Positions 1-7,683 of a stretch of 11,821 nt of DNA are shown here, piece by piece. This stretch comes from JANPPS01 sp031428635. GTDB taxonomy: Bacteria > Pseudomonadota > Alphaproteobacteria > Acetobacterales > Acetobacteraceae. The notes under the pieces were generated by a model, which was not told where the DNA came from, searched no databases, and saw only the letters and a program-made list of their open reading frames with translations. The translations under genes and the position numbers were made by a program. Where the stretch lies: positions 1 through 11,821 of the forward strand of contig JANPPS010000190.1 in the NCBI GenBank assembly GCA_031428635.1, given 5' to 3'. Position 1 is the first letter of the stretch. Each line of letters begins with the position of its first letter.

Positions 1-1611
1 GGTGCGCAACGCGATCATGGCGCTGACGGCTGCGTCCAGATCGAGGCCGTCGCCATCCGACTGGCGGCGGCGGCGCACCCGGCCCACCGCTGCCCGCCGT
101 ACCAGCCGGGCGATGCCGGCCCGCACCGCCGCCTCCGCTACGATCGCTGCCCGCAACGGGCCGGGATCGGCGGCGCGTGCCGGCACGTCACGCAGCGTGG
201 TCCAGTCCGGGCGTTCAAATCCCGCCATGGCGTCCCACTCGGGGTAGGTCGCGATCACCGCGCCGCGTTCATCGGGCGCCGCCTCCCGTGCGCGGCCAGC
301 CGTGCCGGTGCCGCCGGTACCGCCCGGTTCGTTTCCGGCGTGTATTTCGGCCTCCAGCGGCGCGCCCGGCTGCTCCGGCAGGTCCCATAAATGGGCGCCA
401 TCATCCCGGTATTCGGGTATCGCGAGGTATTCACGCGCGTTGAATTGCACCCGCATCTGGCCTAGATCGTGGCCCAGGGCGCGGCCGATCCGCAGGCTGA
501 GGGCCGGGTCGCCCAGTCCTTCCGCCGTCGCGGCGGCAAACAGCGCGCGGCCCTTTGCAACGAAGCCATCGGGGTCGGCATCGCCCGTGTCGAACAGCGC
601 GCGGGCCAGCCGCGCCATGAGATTGGGTGCGGTCTGCAACGGGGATGGCAACCCCTGGTGAAATGGCGACCACACATGCCGTAGGCCAGGTAAGCGGCGC
701 ATGGCCAGGCTTTCCACCCGCGCGTCCTCTACCAGCGTTACCAGCGCGATCTCGATCGGCGCTAGCTTACCGCTTTCGAAGCGCACCGGTGGTAACCCCA
801 GATGCGCGCCGGCATGGGCCAGTGTCGCCAGATACAGGTGGCGGGCCGCCACCTCCGTGCCCACGGGAACCCAGGCCGGTAGCAGTACGGCCCGGCCTTG
901 GATGGTGGCGCGCGGTGTCACCCGTCCTTCAGGGGCGGTGCGCATCTCACCCGCCTCGCCCCACAGCGCTGCGAAGGTGGAGGCTAAAAGCCGCTCCAGC
1001 GCCTCCGCCCCGGGCACGCCCGGCTGCCGGGTCAGCAACGCCGCTGCCCACGGATCCTGCAATGAAAAGAACGCCCGGCGTTTGGCGGCGTCGCTGGAAT
1101 AGGCTTTCAGGCCCGTGGCCACGAATGCCTCGAACGCCTGGCCAGTGCGTTCCTGAAACAGCGCCGCTGTGTGGCGCGCCGCGAGCGTCACGCAGTCCGG
1201 TGTCGCCCGGGCCAGCGTTTCCATGCCCGTCAGCCAACGGCCGAACGCAGTGCCGTCCCGGGCGAGATCCAGCGCGCCGGGCAGGGCATTCAGCAGGGCC
1301 AGCGCCGCCCGGGCCCCGGCCGTGTGGCAGATCAAAGCGGCAGACCGGCCACCGAGCGCCAGCAAATCCAGCCTGCCGTGGCCCGCTATGCTCGCGGACC
1401 AAAATGCCACGTGGCAGGCCGCTCCCGCATTGGCGTCAAACAGCCCGGCCGCGGCTGCGGCCCAGTTCTCGATCGCCGCCGGATCCCCTTGCGGCAGGCA
1501 TTGCCACGTCCGGTGCAGCAGCGGCGACAGAGTATCCCGATGCCGCACCAGCCGATGCAGCCGCGCGGTGGCCGTTATCTCCGTGTCTGTCAGCACGGCC
1601 GACGGCCTCAC
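1..1611 (-). CDS. cbbO: CbbO/NorD-type VWA protein, N-terminal 537 residues (3' end outside window)
   Basis: The frame is open from a GTG at 1611 to the window edge. The GTG overlaps the cbbQ stop as GTGA, which fixes the start and suggests translational coupling. Partners of the CbbQ/NorQ ATPases carry a long, mostly helical N-terminal region and a C-terminal VWA domain with a metal (MIDAS) site, and act as adaptor between the ATPase ring and its target (RuBisCO for CbbO, nitric oxide reductase for NorD). Seen here: the family motif VEDARVE at residues 294-300, followed by a MRRLPGLRHVW stretch typical of the family. Near the visible end, DLDAAVSAMIALRT matches the segment that precedes the VWA domain. 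The VWA domain itself should lie left of the window. There is a basic run (RVRRRRQ) just before that segment. No frameshift was seen. The choice of CbbO over NorD rests on the CbbQ-like partner and is moderately sure; membership of the family is sure. Confidence 0.85.
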   Translation of the reverse strand, partial: MRPSAVLTDTEITATARLHRLVRHRDTLSPLLHRTWQCLPQGDPAAIENWAAAAAGLFDANAGAACHVAFWSASIAGHGRLDLLALGGRSAALICHTAGARAALALLNALPGALDLARDGTAFGRWLTGMETLARATPDCVTLAARHTAALFQERTGQAFEAFVATGLKAYSSDAAKRRAFFSLQDPWAAALLTRQPGVPGAEALERLLASTFAALWGEAGEMRTAPEGRVTPRATIQGRAVLLPAWVPVGTEVAARHLYLATLAHAGAHLGLPPVRFESGKLAPIEIALVTLVEDARVESLAMRRLPGLRHVWSPFHQGLPSPLQTAPNLMARLARALFDTGDADPDGFVAKGRALFAAATAEGLGDPALSLRIGRALGHDLGQMRVQFNAREYLAIPEYRDDGAHLWDLPEQPGAPLEAEIHAGNEPGGTGGTGTAGRAREAAPDERGAVIATYPEWDAMAGFERPDWTTLRDVPARAADPGPLRAAIVAEAAVRAGIARLVRRAAVGRVRRRRQSDGDGLDLDAAVSAMIALRT

Positions 1612-2408
1612 GGCGCGATCGCAGCGATCGCAGCGTCTAGTGCCGCTTGCAGATCCCGGTCGTCGGTTAGCGGCAGCACGATGCCGGCCCGCAACGCATC
1701 GGGCAGCGCCACCCCGCCCGCAAGCAGTCGCCCGGCGTGGATAAGCATCCGGGTCGATGCACCTTCCTCCAGCCCATGGCCGCGCAGGTTCCGGGACGCC
1801 TGACCGACTTGAACCAGCACGGCTGCATCGGCCATGCCGATACCGGCCTCACGCGCGATGATCCGCGCCTCGTTCGCTGCGTCGGGATATCCGAATTGTA
1901 GGGCGACGAAGCGTTGCTTTGTCGACTCCTTCAAATCCTTAACGGCGCTCTGGTAACCCGGGTTGTAGGACACCACGAGCTGAAAGTCGGGGTGCGCCTG
2001 GACCACTTCGCCCCGGCGCTCCAGCGGCAGGATGCGCCGGCTGTCGCCCAGCGGATGGATGACAACGGTTGTGTCCTGCCGGGCCTCCACGACCTCATCG
2101 AGGTAACAAATCGCACCGTGCCGTACGGCGAGCGTGAGCGGCCCGTCTTGCCAAGTCGTACCCGCGGCGGTCAGCAGATGACGGCCCACGAGGTCGGCGG
2201 CGGTCATGTCCTCGTGACAGGAGATGGTGATCAGCGGGCGTCCCAGCCGCCAGGCGATAAACTCGACGAAGCGCGTTTTACCGCATCCCGTCGGGCCTTT
2301 GAGCATGACCGGGACGCGCTGCTGGTAGGCGGCAACCATAATGGATACCTCGGTACCCTGCTCCTGATAAAACGGCTCCTCGGCGATACGGTATTCGAGT
2401 AGTTCCAT
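1608..2408 (-). CDS. cbbQ: CbbQ-type AAA+ ATPase (RuBisCO activase motor; NorQ/NirQ family)
   Basis: This 266-residue MoxR-branch AAA+ protein is near the usual family length. Seen: Walker A GPTGCGKT at 38-45, Walker B in AICYLDEV at 99-106, a sensor-1-like VSYNPGYQS at 146-154, an arginine-finger region STKQRFVAL at 162-170, and a sensor-2 STR at 218-220. The N-terminal YRIAEEPFY and the stretch CHEDMTAADLVGRHLL are hallmark CbbQ/NirQ segments. The ATG at 2408 has AGAGG on the coding strand (2416-2420) seven bases upstream. In known systems a CbbQ hexamer, with CbbO bound, uses ATP to remove inhibitory sugar phosphates from RuBisCO; NorQ is a close relative serving nitric oxide reductase. 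No cbbL/cbbS lies upstream here, only about 600 bases of apparently non-coding DNA, so the pair may be separated from its RuBisCO or serve another client. The family is certain and the client is inferred. Confidence 0.93.
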   Translation of the reverse strand: MELLEYRIAEEPFYQEQGTEVSIMVAAYQQRVPVMLKGPTGCGKTRFVEFIAWRLGRPLITISCHEDMTAADLVGRHLLTAAGTTWQDGPLTLAVRHGAICYLDEVVEARQDTTVVIHPLGDSRRILPLERRGEVVQAHPDFQLVVSYNPGYQSAVKDLKESTKQRFVALQFGYPDAANEARIIAREAGIGMADAAVLVQVGQASRNLRGHGLEEGASTRMLIHAGRLLAGGVALPDALRAGIVLPLTDDRDLQAALDAAIAAIAP

Positions 2409-3006
2409 ACGTCCGCCTCTGGGTTTGCGGGGGGTTGATCGAGCGGCGTTTTTTGGAGGTTTACTTAGGCGCGATGGCGTCCAGAATCGGCGAGGCAGGT
2501 TTCAGTATAGCGCTGCAAACGCGAATGCCAGAAGAGGGCGCATCAGCGGTCGATTGCAGCTGTTCGATCTGGCCAGTGGAGCATGTAGGCCCGACATCCA
2601 CGTATTAAATCAGTTAGTTCCGACCCTGAACGTCGGTCCGATCGCACCTCGGCGCGCCGAACCAAACCATTACCGTTCGCGTCGCGACCCGCGGCGAACT
2701 CGGCCGTCCGGGCGCTGCGAAAATAACTGCTGGGCCGACCGGATCGGCATCGTCCCAGGCCCGGGCGGCCAACCCAGGCGTCAACGATTTCAATGGATCG
2801 GCGGCATAGGTCGGTGGTGAACCACGCCCGCGTCGGGTACCCGGTGCCGCGGGCGGCGCTGGGTCACTCACCCGTCCGACTCCGCTTCCTTACAGTTACT
2901 AACGGCACCAGTGCTTGCAAATAAAGAAGCGTGGCTCCAAACCTACTACAATCTTTGCCACTTTTTAATGCTGTTGGCATTGAGCTCAGAAACACAGGAT
3001 ATCGCC
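2409..3006. other. Divergent intergenic region between cbbQ and the TRAP receptor gene
   Basis: About 600 bases with no convincing gene. Long open frames at 2425-2820 (+) and 2614-2871 (-) are arginine- or proline-rich, resemble no family I know, and are best read as chance openings in GC-rich DNA. A 46-codon frame on the minus strand (2461-2601, GTG start, no clear ribosome site) has a more protein-like composition but is unsupported. The last 120 bases (about 2885-3006) are visibly richer in A and T and probably carry the promoter of the plus-strand gene. No good -35/-10 pair stands out: TTGCAA at 2915 and TACAAT at 2947 are 26 bases apart, too far. A 5-base inverted repeat (CCGAC/GTCGG, 2620-2636) is too short to call. 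No RuBisCO remnant was recognised. Confidence 0.6.
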
Positions 3007-4008
3007 ATGCTGTCCGGTCGCCGCCGCTTTCTCGCAAGTGCCGCCGCCGTGCCGTTGGTATCGATCCGTAGTGCCAAGGCGGCGGTATCTAATTTTCGCC
3101 TCGCACACGATCTGCCAGCCACACATCCGCTGCATCTCCGTGTCCTAGAGGCGTGTGATCGCATCGCGCAGCGTACGAACGGCCAGGTCGTTATTACGGT
3201 CTACCCGTTCAGCGCGCTCGGATCGGATCTGGCATCGCTCGACATGGTCCGGGCCGGACAGATCGACTTTTTCAGCCTGCCGGGTCTTATCCTAGCCTCT
3301 CTGGTTCCGGCCGCTTCGCTCAATGCCGTCGGGTTCGCGTTCTCCAGCTATCAGACCGTTTGGGAGTCCATGGATGGTGCACTCGGCACCTATATCCGGG
3401 GTGAGATCGAGAAAGCCGGCGTCGTTACAGTCGGTCGGTGCATGAATAACGGCTTCCGGCAGGCCACGACTCAGACCAAGCCAATCCTGAAGCCCGCGGA
3501 CTTCGTGGGCGTCAAACTGCGCGTGCCGCCCAGTCCGCTTTCGACCAGCCTGTTCAAATCACTGGGTGCGGTACCAATCGCTTTGAACCTAGACCTAGTT
3601 CACAAGGCGTTGGAGGATGGCACAGTCGATGGGCAGGAGACACCATTGGCGCTGATGATGGGGTCGAAGCTCTATGAGGTGCAGACCTATTGCAGCCTGA
3701 CCAACCATATGTGGGACGGATACTGGATGTTGGCGAACCCGGCCATGTGGCGGGGCCTGACACCCGCCATCCGTGACATTGTGGCCGAAGAGTTCGATGT
3801 CGCGGCGTTGGCCGAGCGTAGCGACCTTGCTAAGCTAGACCCGAACCTGCGCGGCGATGTCGCAATGGCCGGACTGACGATCAATCCGGTTGAGACGGCC
3901 CTGTTCCAGCAGGCGTTGCAGCGCGCGGGCTTCTATAAAGAGTGGAAGTCCAAGTTCGGCGACGTTGCCTGGCGGAAGCTCGAGGATGCAGCGGGCGGCC
4001 TGTCGTAA
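3007..4008 (+). CDS. dctP: TRAP transporter solute-binding protein, DctP family, Tat-exported
   Basis: This is a 333-residue periplasmic receptor of a tripartite (TRAP) importer, which normally delivers an organic acid to a DctQ/DctM membrane pair. The ATG at 3007 is chosen over a GTG at 2911 because AGGA (2996-2999) sits seven bases before it and the protein then starts with a twin-arginine signal (RRRFL at 5-9, then an Ala-rich stretch to about residue 26). Seen: the DctP core with TKPILKPADFVGVKLRVP at about 157-174, where the Arg at 172 corresponds to the conserved carboxylate-binding arginine. GAVPIALNLDLVHKALEDG (187-205) and VDGQETP (207-213) follow, then SLTNHMWDGYWMLANP and the C-terminal helices. 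Length is normal. No DctQ or DctM gene lies on either side, so it is an orphan in this window. Third codon positions carry more A/T than in the neighbouring operon, a possible sign of different origin. The substrate cannot be predicted. Confidence 0.92.
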   Translation: MLSGRRRFLASAAAVPLVSIRSAKAAVSNFRLAHDLPATHPLHLRVLEACDRIAQRTNGQVVITVYPFSALGSDLASLDMVRAGQIDFFSLPGLILASLVPAASLNAVGFAFSSYQTVWESMDGALGTYIRGEIEKAGVVTVGRCMNNGFRQATTQTKPILKPADFVGVKLRVPPSPLSTSLFKSLGAVPIALNLDLVHKALEDGTVDGQETPLALMMGSKLYEVQTYCSLTNHMWDGYWMLANPAMWRGLTPAIRDIVAEEFDVAALAERSDLAKLDPNLRGDVAMAGLTINPVETALFQQALQRAGFYKEWKSKFGDVAWRKLEDAAGGLS

Positions 4009-4050
4009 GCCTTATCCCTATACGCTTGTCTGGTGCCGCTTGGTGTCGGG

Positions 4051-4962
4051 CTACTGCAGCCACCGCACTAATGCGTCCGCCGCCGCATTACACGCCGCCA
4101 CCAGCACTGCGGCGTAGATCGTACACGCCATGACCATCGCCAGGTCGAGCGTCACCAGCGCCGTGTACGTCAGGCGCCCTAGGCCCGGCAGGCCGAACAC
4201 AACCTCAATCAAAATCGTCCCGCCGCCCAGCAGCGCGCCCAGGTCCAAGCCCAGCAGCGCTACGGCGGGTATCAACGCGCCGCGCAATACGTGCCGGATC
4301 AGGACGGTGCGTTCGGACAGGCCCTTGGCGCGGGCCGTGCGGACGTGGGGCAGGGCCGACGCGGCGCCGATGCTGGTGCGCAACACACGGCCGTAGACGC
4401 CGGCATAGACAATCGCGAGCGTGGCGCAGGGCAGCGCCATCTGAGCCAGAAATCCGGCCACGCCCGCGGGCCGCGTGCCAAGTGCCGGCACCCACCCGAA
4501 CCACGGACGCGCCCAACCCTGGGTCGTAAGGGTTACGACCTCACCGAGCCAAAACACCGGGATGGACGTGCCCACCAGCCCCAACGCCAGCACTAGCCCG
4601 TCCCAGCGCCGCGCCCGCACCAGCCCGATCGCGAGGCCCGCGGCGCACCACAGTATGGCCGCCCCCCCCCCGAGTGCCACCGTCACCGGCGCGGCACCCA
4701 GCACGGCCGGCACCACCAACTGCCCACGATTGACGAACGATGGCAGGTCCCGGGTCACAAACAGCCGGCGCATGATGGTGGCGTATTGCAACGGCAGCGG
4801 CTGATCGAAGCCGTACTCAGCGCGCACGGCGGCGATCGTCTCCGCCGGCGCGCCCCGCCCGGCCAGGCGGGCGGCCGGGTCGGCGCCGGGGATGGCGAAG
4901 AAGATCAGAAACACCAGCACGCTCTGCCCAAACACCACCAATAACGGGCGCAGCAGGCTCAT
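4051..4962 (-). CDS. ABC transporter permease, DppB/OppB type
   Basis: This 303-residue inner-membrane permease belongs to the peptide/nickel importer family. It should pair with the DppC-type permease upstream to form the channel. Seen: a first membrane helix at about 8-25 ending in the family's IPGADPA; the region GFDQPLPLQY (51-60); GTSIPVFWLG (131-140); the cytoplasmic coupling loop (EAA motif) at about 205-228 with ARAKGLSERTVLIRHVLR; and IEVVFGLPGLGRL (252-264). The ATG at 4962 is chosen because it overlaps the upstream stop as ATGA; an in-frame ATG at 4995 would need a 37-base overlap. The end is short: the usual DPR tail after the last helix is missing. A run of ten G on the coding strand (4662-4671) encodes Gly98-Gly100 and the start of Ala101, so a one-base slip there would break the gene. 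It is convergent with the TRAP gene, 42 bases away, with no evident terminator hairpin between. Confidence 0.92.
   Translation of the reverse strand: MSLLRPLLVVFGQSVLVFLIFFAIPGADPAARLAGRGAPAETIAAVRAEYGFDQPLPLQYATIMRRLFVTRDLPSFVNRGQLVVPAVLGAAPVTVALGGGAAILWCAAGLAIGLVRARRWDGLVLALGLVGTSIPVFWLGEVVTLTTQGWARPWFGWVPALGTRPAGVAGFLAQMALPCATLAIVYAGVYGRVLRTSIGAASALPHVRTARAKGLSERTVLIRHVLRGALIPAVALLGLDLGALLGGGTILIEVVFGLPGLGRLTYTALVTLDLAMVMACTIYAAVLVAACNAAADALVRWLQ
4662..4671 (-). repeat. Homopolymer of ten G (coding strand) inside the DppB-type permease
   Basis: Ten consecutive C are read on the plus strand at 4662-4671. On the coding strand they form GGG GGG GGG G, covering codons 98-100 and the first base of codon 101. 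The frame is intact in this sequence. Tracts of this length are prone to slipped-strand mispairing in bacteria and to length errors in sequencing. Confidence 0.95.
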
Positions 4963-5816
4963 TGGCGACGTGCCGAGGCGAGGACGTTCAGGCACAGCAC
5001 TGTCACGAGAATGAGAAAGCCCGGCGCAATGGCGACCAGCGGCCGGCTGCTAACCAGCGCCTGCCCGTCCGCCAGCAGCGTGCCCCAGCTGGCATGCGGG
5101 GCTTGCACGCCAATCGACAGGACGGATAACGACGCCTCGGTCAACAGCATCATGCCGGCCACCAGTGGCAGAAACGCGAGCAGGGTGTCGCGCAACTGCG
5201 GCAGCACGTGCCGCCACAGCACGCGGGCTGGCGATGCGCCAACGGACCGGGCGGCGGTGACGAACTCAGCGTGGCGTAGCCCGGCCACCTGCGCCCGGAT
5301 CGGCCGCGCGATGTAGGGGACGTAGACGATCGATAAAATACCGGCCGGTATCAGTAGGTTGTCCCCCTGCGCGGAGCCGACTAGCACGGCCGAAAGACAG
5401 ATCGCCAGCAGCGTGACCGGAAACGCCCATAGCAAATCGAGCCCGCCCGCGATCACCGCGTCGACCGGCCCGGCCAGGAACCCGGCCAGCACGCCCAGTA
5501 CCGCCGCCAGCGCTAGGCACACAACCGTCGCACCCCCCGCAATCGCCAACGAAACACGCCCGCCGTATAGCAGCCGCGCCGCCACGTCCCGCCCCAACCC
5601 GTCGGCCCCCAACGCATACGCCCCGCGCCAGCCCGGCCCGATCGGCACGGCACCGAGCGCACCCGGAACCTCTGCCAGCACCGGCGTGCCGTCCGTGAGC
5701 GTCCCCAGGACGTTGGTCCGGAACGGGTCGGTACCCGACACACGCGCCGCGTAAATCGGTGCCGCGAGGCAGGCCGCGATCAGAAACGCCAGCACGATTC
5801 CGGCTATTCGATCCAT
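4959..5816 (-). CDS. ABC transporter permease, DppC/OppC type
   Basis: This 285-residue inner-membrane permease is the partner of the DppB-type protein in a peptide/nickel-family importer. Seen: an N-terminal helix (about 4-23), a periplasmic segment, then the family signature LGADGLGRDVAARLLYGGR at 69-87 (usually LGTDxLGRD). The EAA coupling loop is at about 183-205 (EFVTAARSVGASPARVLWRH), and GVQAPHASWGTLLADG (236-251) corresponds to the usual GIQPPxPEWG region. The ATG at 5816 lies 13 bases inside the end of the binding-protein gene, and the stop overlaps the next ATG as ATGA, so translation is probably coupled across all three importer genes. The protein ends in LNVLASARRQ, lacking the usual GDxLRDxLDPR tail. 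The gene order receptor-C-B differs from the common receptor-B-C order. Confidence 0.92.
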   Translation of the reverse strand: MDRIAGIVLAFLIAACLAAPIYAARVSGTDPFRTNVLGTLTDGTPVLAEVPGALGAVPIGPGWRGAYALGADGLGRDVAARLLYGGRVSLAIAGGATVVCLALAAVLGVLAGFLAGPVDAVIAGGLDLLWAFPVTLLAICLSAVLVGSAQGDNLLIPAGILSIVYVPYIARPIRAQVAGLRHAEFVTAARSVGASPARVLWRHVLPQLRDTLLAFLPLVAGMMLLTEASLSVLSIGVQAPHASWGTLLADGQALVSSRPLVAIAPGFLILVTVLCLNVLASARRQ

Positions 5817-7423
5817 GCCTGTCCGATCATCCAGCGGATTTGCTCGTGAAACGTGAAATGCTGCACCCGGCGCGATACGACGTCGATGGACCGTGGCGTG
5901 AACAGCACCACCGCCGGCGCCGCGTCCGTCATTGCCCGGTCCACGGCGGCGATGCCATCCCCGTCCCCCGCCGCTACCGCCCGCGCCAGCGCCGCATCCA
6001 ATGCTGGATCGCAGTACCCGGATATATTCGGCGACGCGCTCGACTCCGCCCGGAACGCCCCGCAGCCGAATACGCCGCCCAGAAAATTAGTGGCCGACGG
6101 ATAGTCCGCGTACCACGATGTAAGGCTCAGCTGCACATGGTTGGCGGTATTCTGGATGTAGTTGAACTGCACAGCCCCCGACAGCGTCCGCAACGATGGC
6201 GCATAGCCCAGGTCGGTCAGCACATCGAGCATGTAGGTCCCGATCGCCCGTTGGGTCGGACTATCATCGGTCACCAGCGTCACCCGCTGCCCGGCCGTGC
6301 CGCTGGCCGCGACCAGCGCCCGCGCGCGCGCCAGGTTCAAGGCATATGGGCAGTACGGCGCGTAGCCCAGTAGGCCCGGCGGTACGATCTGGCAGCTCGG
6401 TTCCGCCAACGTCGCGCCGCCGTACAGCCGCACCGGCGCCCGGCGGTCGATGGCCAGGTTCAGGGCTTGCCGCACCCGTACATCGTCGAATGGCGGTTCG
6501 TGCACGTTCATCGGCAGGAACCAGATCGCGTAGGCTGGATTGAGGTGCACTACCGCGCGGCCATCGGCCAACTGGCGCATCCGGTCGGCGGGCGGTGCGT
6601 CGAACATCCAATCGGCCTGACCATTCTGGACGGCGGTCAGCGCAGCCTGATCCTCCAGCCCGAACTCGTATACCACGCCATCAACATAGCCATCGGGTTG
6701 CGCGTCGTGGCTCCATTCGCGGAAATAGGGGTTGCGGCTTAGGACTAGGCGGTCGTTCGGGTCGTAGCTATCGATGCGATAGGGCCCAGTACCCGGCAGC
6801 GGGCGGGTGCCGGCGTCGGTTTGCGGTGCGCCGGCCGGCAGTATCGCGGCGTGCGGCAAGGAGATCTTGATCAGGAACTCGGGGTCGGGCCTGGTGAGGC
6901 GAATGGTGACGGTCGCGCCGTCCGCGGTCACGCCTTGGAGCGGGCAGGGGCCGGGATGGGCGATGCAGTCCGGCGCACCGTCGATCGCGCCGAAAAAGCT
7001 TTCGGCGGTCGGGCTGCCGACGGCAAAGATGCGCCGGAACGAGGCAACCACATCGGCGGCCGTCACGGGTGCACCGTCCGAAAAGCGCACCCCGGGGCGG
7101 AGGTCGAAAGTGTAGGTCAGCCCGTCTGCCGAGACGCGTGCAGACGCAGCAAGATCCGGCACGATCTCAAGCCCCGCGGCACCCGGAAGTTTGCGGAACG
7201 CCATCAGCCCGTCATGGGTGATGGAAAATAGCTGCCAATATTGCTGGGTGTAGTTCAGGTGCGGATCGATACTGCCGGCCGACGCGCGGGCGAGTAGGCG
7301 CAGGGTGCCGCCGCGGTGGTGGTCAGGCGCGGGGACCTGCGCGTAGGTGGGCGGCGCGTAGGTGGGAAGCGCCAGCAGCAGACCCAGCCACAGAACCGCC
7401 GATCTTAACGCGGTGGCTATCAC
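5804..7423 (-). CDS. ABC transporter substrate-binding protein, family 5 (peptide/nickel type)
   Basis: A 539-residue periplasmic receptor for peptides or similar ligands that feeds the two permeases encoded just downstream. Seen: a hydrophobic signal peptide (about 1-28), then GGTLRLLA and SIDPHLNYTQQYWQLF, typical of the start of the mature family 5 domain. The characteristic LTYTFDLRPGVRFSDGAPVTAADVVASFRR stretch lies at about residues 105-134, followed by GTGPYRI, DDVRVRQALNLAIDR, and a C-terminal lobe with WYADYP. Cysteines are more frequent than usual for the family (for example DCIAHPGPCPLQG and CGAFRAESS...GYCDP), which may form disulfides. The start is GTG at 7423, overlapping the upstream small gene's stop as GTGA. 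The 3' end overlaps the permease start by 13 bases. The ligand is unknown. No ATPase (DppD/DppF type) gene is found in the window, so that subunit must come from elsewhere. Confidence 0.93.
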   Translation of the reverse strand: MIATALRSAVLWLGLLLALPTYAPPTYAQVPAPDHHRGGTLRLLARASAGSIDPHLNYTQQYWQLFSITHDGLMAFRKLPGAAGLEIVPDLAASARVSADGLTYTFDLRPGVRFSDGAPVTAADVVASFRRIFAVGSPTAESFFGAIDGAPDCIAHPGPCPLQGVTADGATVTIRLTRPDPEFLIKISLPHAAILPAGAPQTDAGTRPLPGTGPYRIDSYDPNDRLVLSRNPYFREWSHDAQPDGYVDGVVYEFGLEDQAALTAVQNGQADWMFDAPPADRMRQLADGRAVVHLNPAYAIWFLPMNVHEPPFDDVRVRQALNLAIDRRAPVRLYGGATLAEPSCQIVPPGLLGYAPYCPYALNLARARALVAASGTAGQRVTLVTDDSPTQRAIGTYMLDVLTDLGYAPSLRTLSGAVQFNYIQNTANHVQLSLTSWYADYPSATNFLGGVFGCGAFRAESSASPNISGYCDPALDAALARAVAAGDGDGIAAVDRAMTDAAPAVVLFTPRSIDVVSRRVQHFTFHEQIRWMIGQAWIE

Positions 7424-7683
7424 CGCTCGGCCATAGCGGCCTTTTGAGCGCGCTTACAGGCGTTACTCGCAGTAACGCCCGCAATCGGGGTGGACCGGTC
7501 GGAGGCACAGGCGGCGATGATCGTCGCAAATGGTTTAGGCTGGGCGCCAGCATCGCCCTCAGCCATTCCGTCTTGCGGGATTGGGTACGACAAGTCGTCG
7601 ATTGGAAACGCCATCCAGATTTTTGGCCCCACGTACTGTTGGTCTGAGCCGACCGCGAAGGGTGGTGAAACGATGTCGGCCAT
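7420..7683 (-). CDS. Small hypothetical protein, 87 residues, coupled to the importer receptor gene
   Basis: I do not recognise this protein. It is called because its ATG at 7683 is preceded by a good ribosome site (CCGGAG on the coding strand, 7690-7695, with six bases between GGAG and the ATG), and because its TGA overlaps the GTG of the binding-protein gene as GTGA, the same coupling seen elsewhere in this operon. The N-terminal half is rich in Pro and aromatic residues (SPPFAVGSDQQYVGPKIWM, then DDLSYPIPQDG); the C-terminal half is Ala-rich with two Cys and a basic end (NACKRAQKAAMAER). There is no obvious signal peptide or membrane helix. It sits 71 bases downstream of the methyltransferase gene. 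It could be a small accessory or a modified-peptide precursor, or a chance frame; codon use is less GC-biased than in the neighbours. Existence is moderately supported; function is unknown. Confidence 0.5.
   Translation of the reverse strand: MADIVSPPFAVGSDQQYVGPKIWMAFPIDDLSYPIPQDGMAEGDAGAQPKPFATIIAACASDRSTPIAGVTASNACKRAQKAAMAER

Noticed and set aside
627..1640. Long plus-strand open frame (337 codons) opposite cbbO
   Set aside because: Composition is extremely Arg/Pro/Ala-rich with no recognisable motif, and it lies antisense to a frame with clear CbbO/NorD motifs. It is a shadow in GC-rich DNA.
2425..2871. Open frames on both strands in the cbbQ-dctP gap (2425-2820 plus, 2614-2871 minus)
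   Set aside because: Arg- or Pro-rich, no family resemblance, and no convincing coupling or ribosome sites beyond a weak GGAG before the minus-strand GTG.
2904..2918. Sigma-54-like promoter (GGCAC ... TTGCA)
   Set aside because: The GG and GC elements are separated by 11 bases; sigma-54 promoters require 10 almost without exception.
2915..2952. Sigma-70-like promoter TTGCAA / TACAAT upstream of the TRAP gene
   Set aside because: The spacing of 26 bases is far beyond the 16-18 normally tolerated.
4009..4050. Terminator between the convergent TRAP and permease genes
   Set aside because: No stable stem followed by a T-run could be found on either strand in the 42-base gap.
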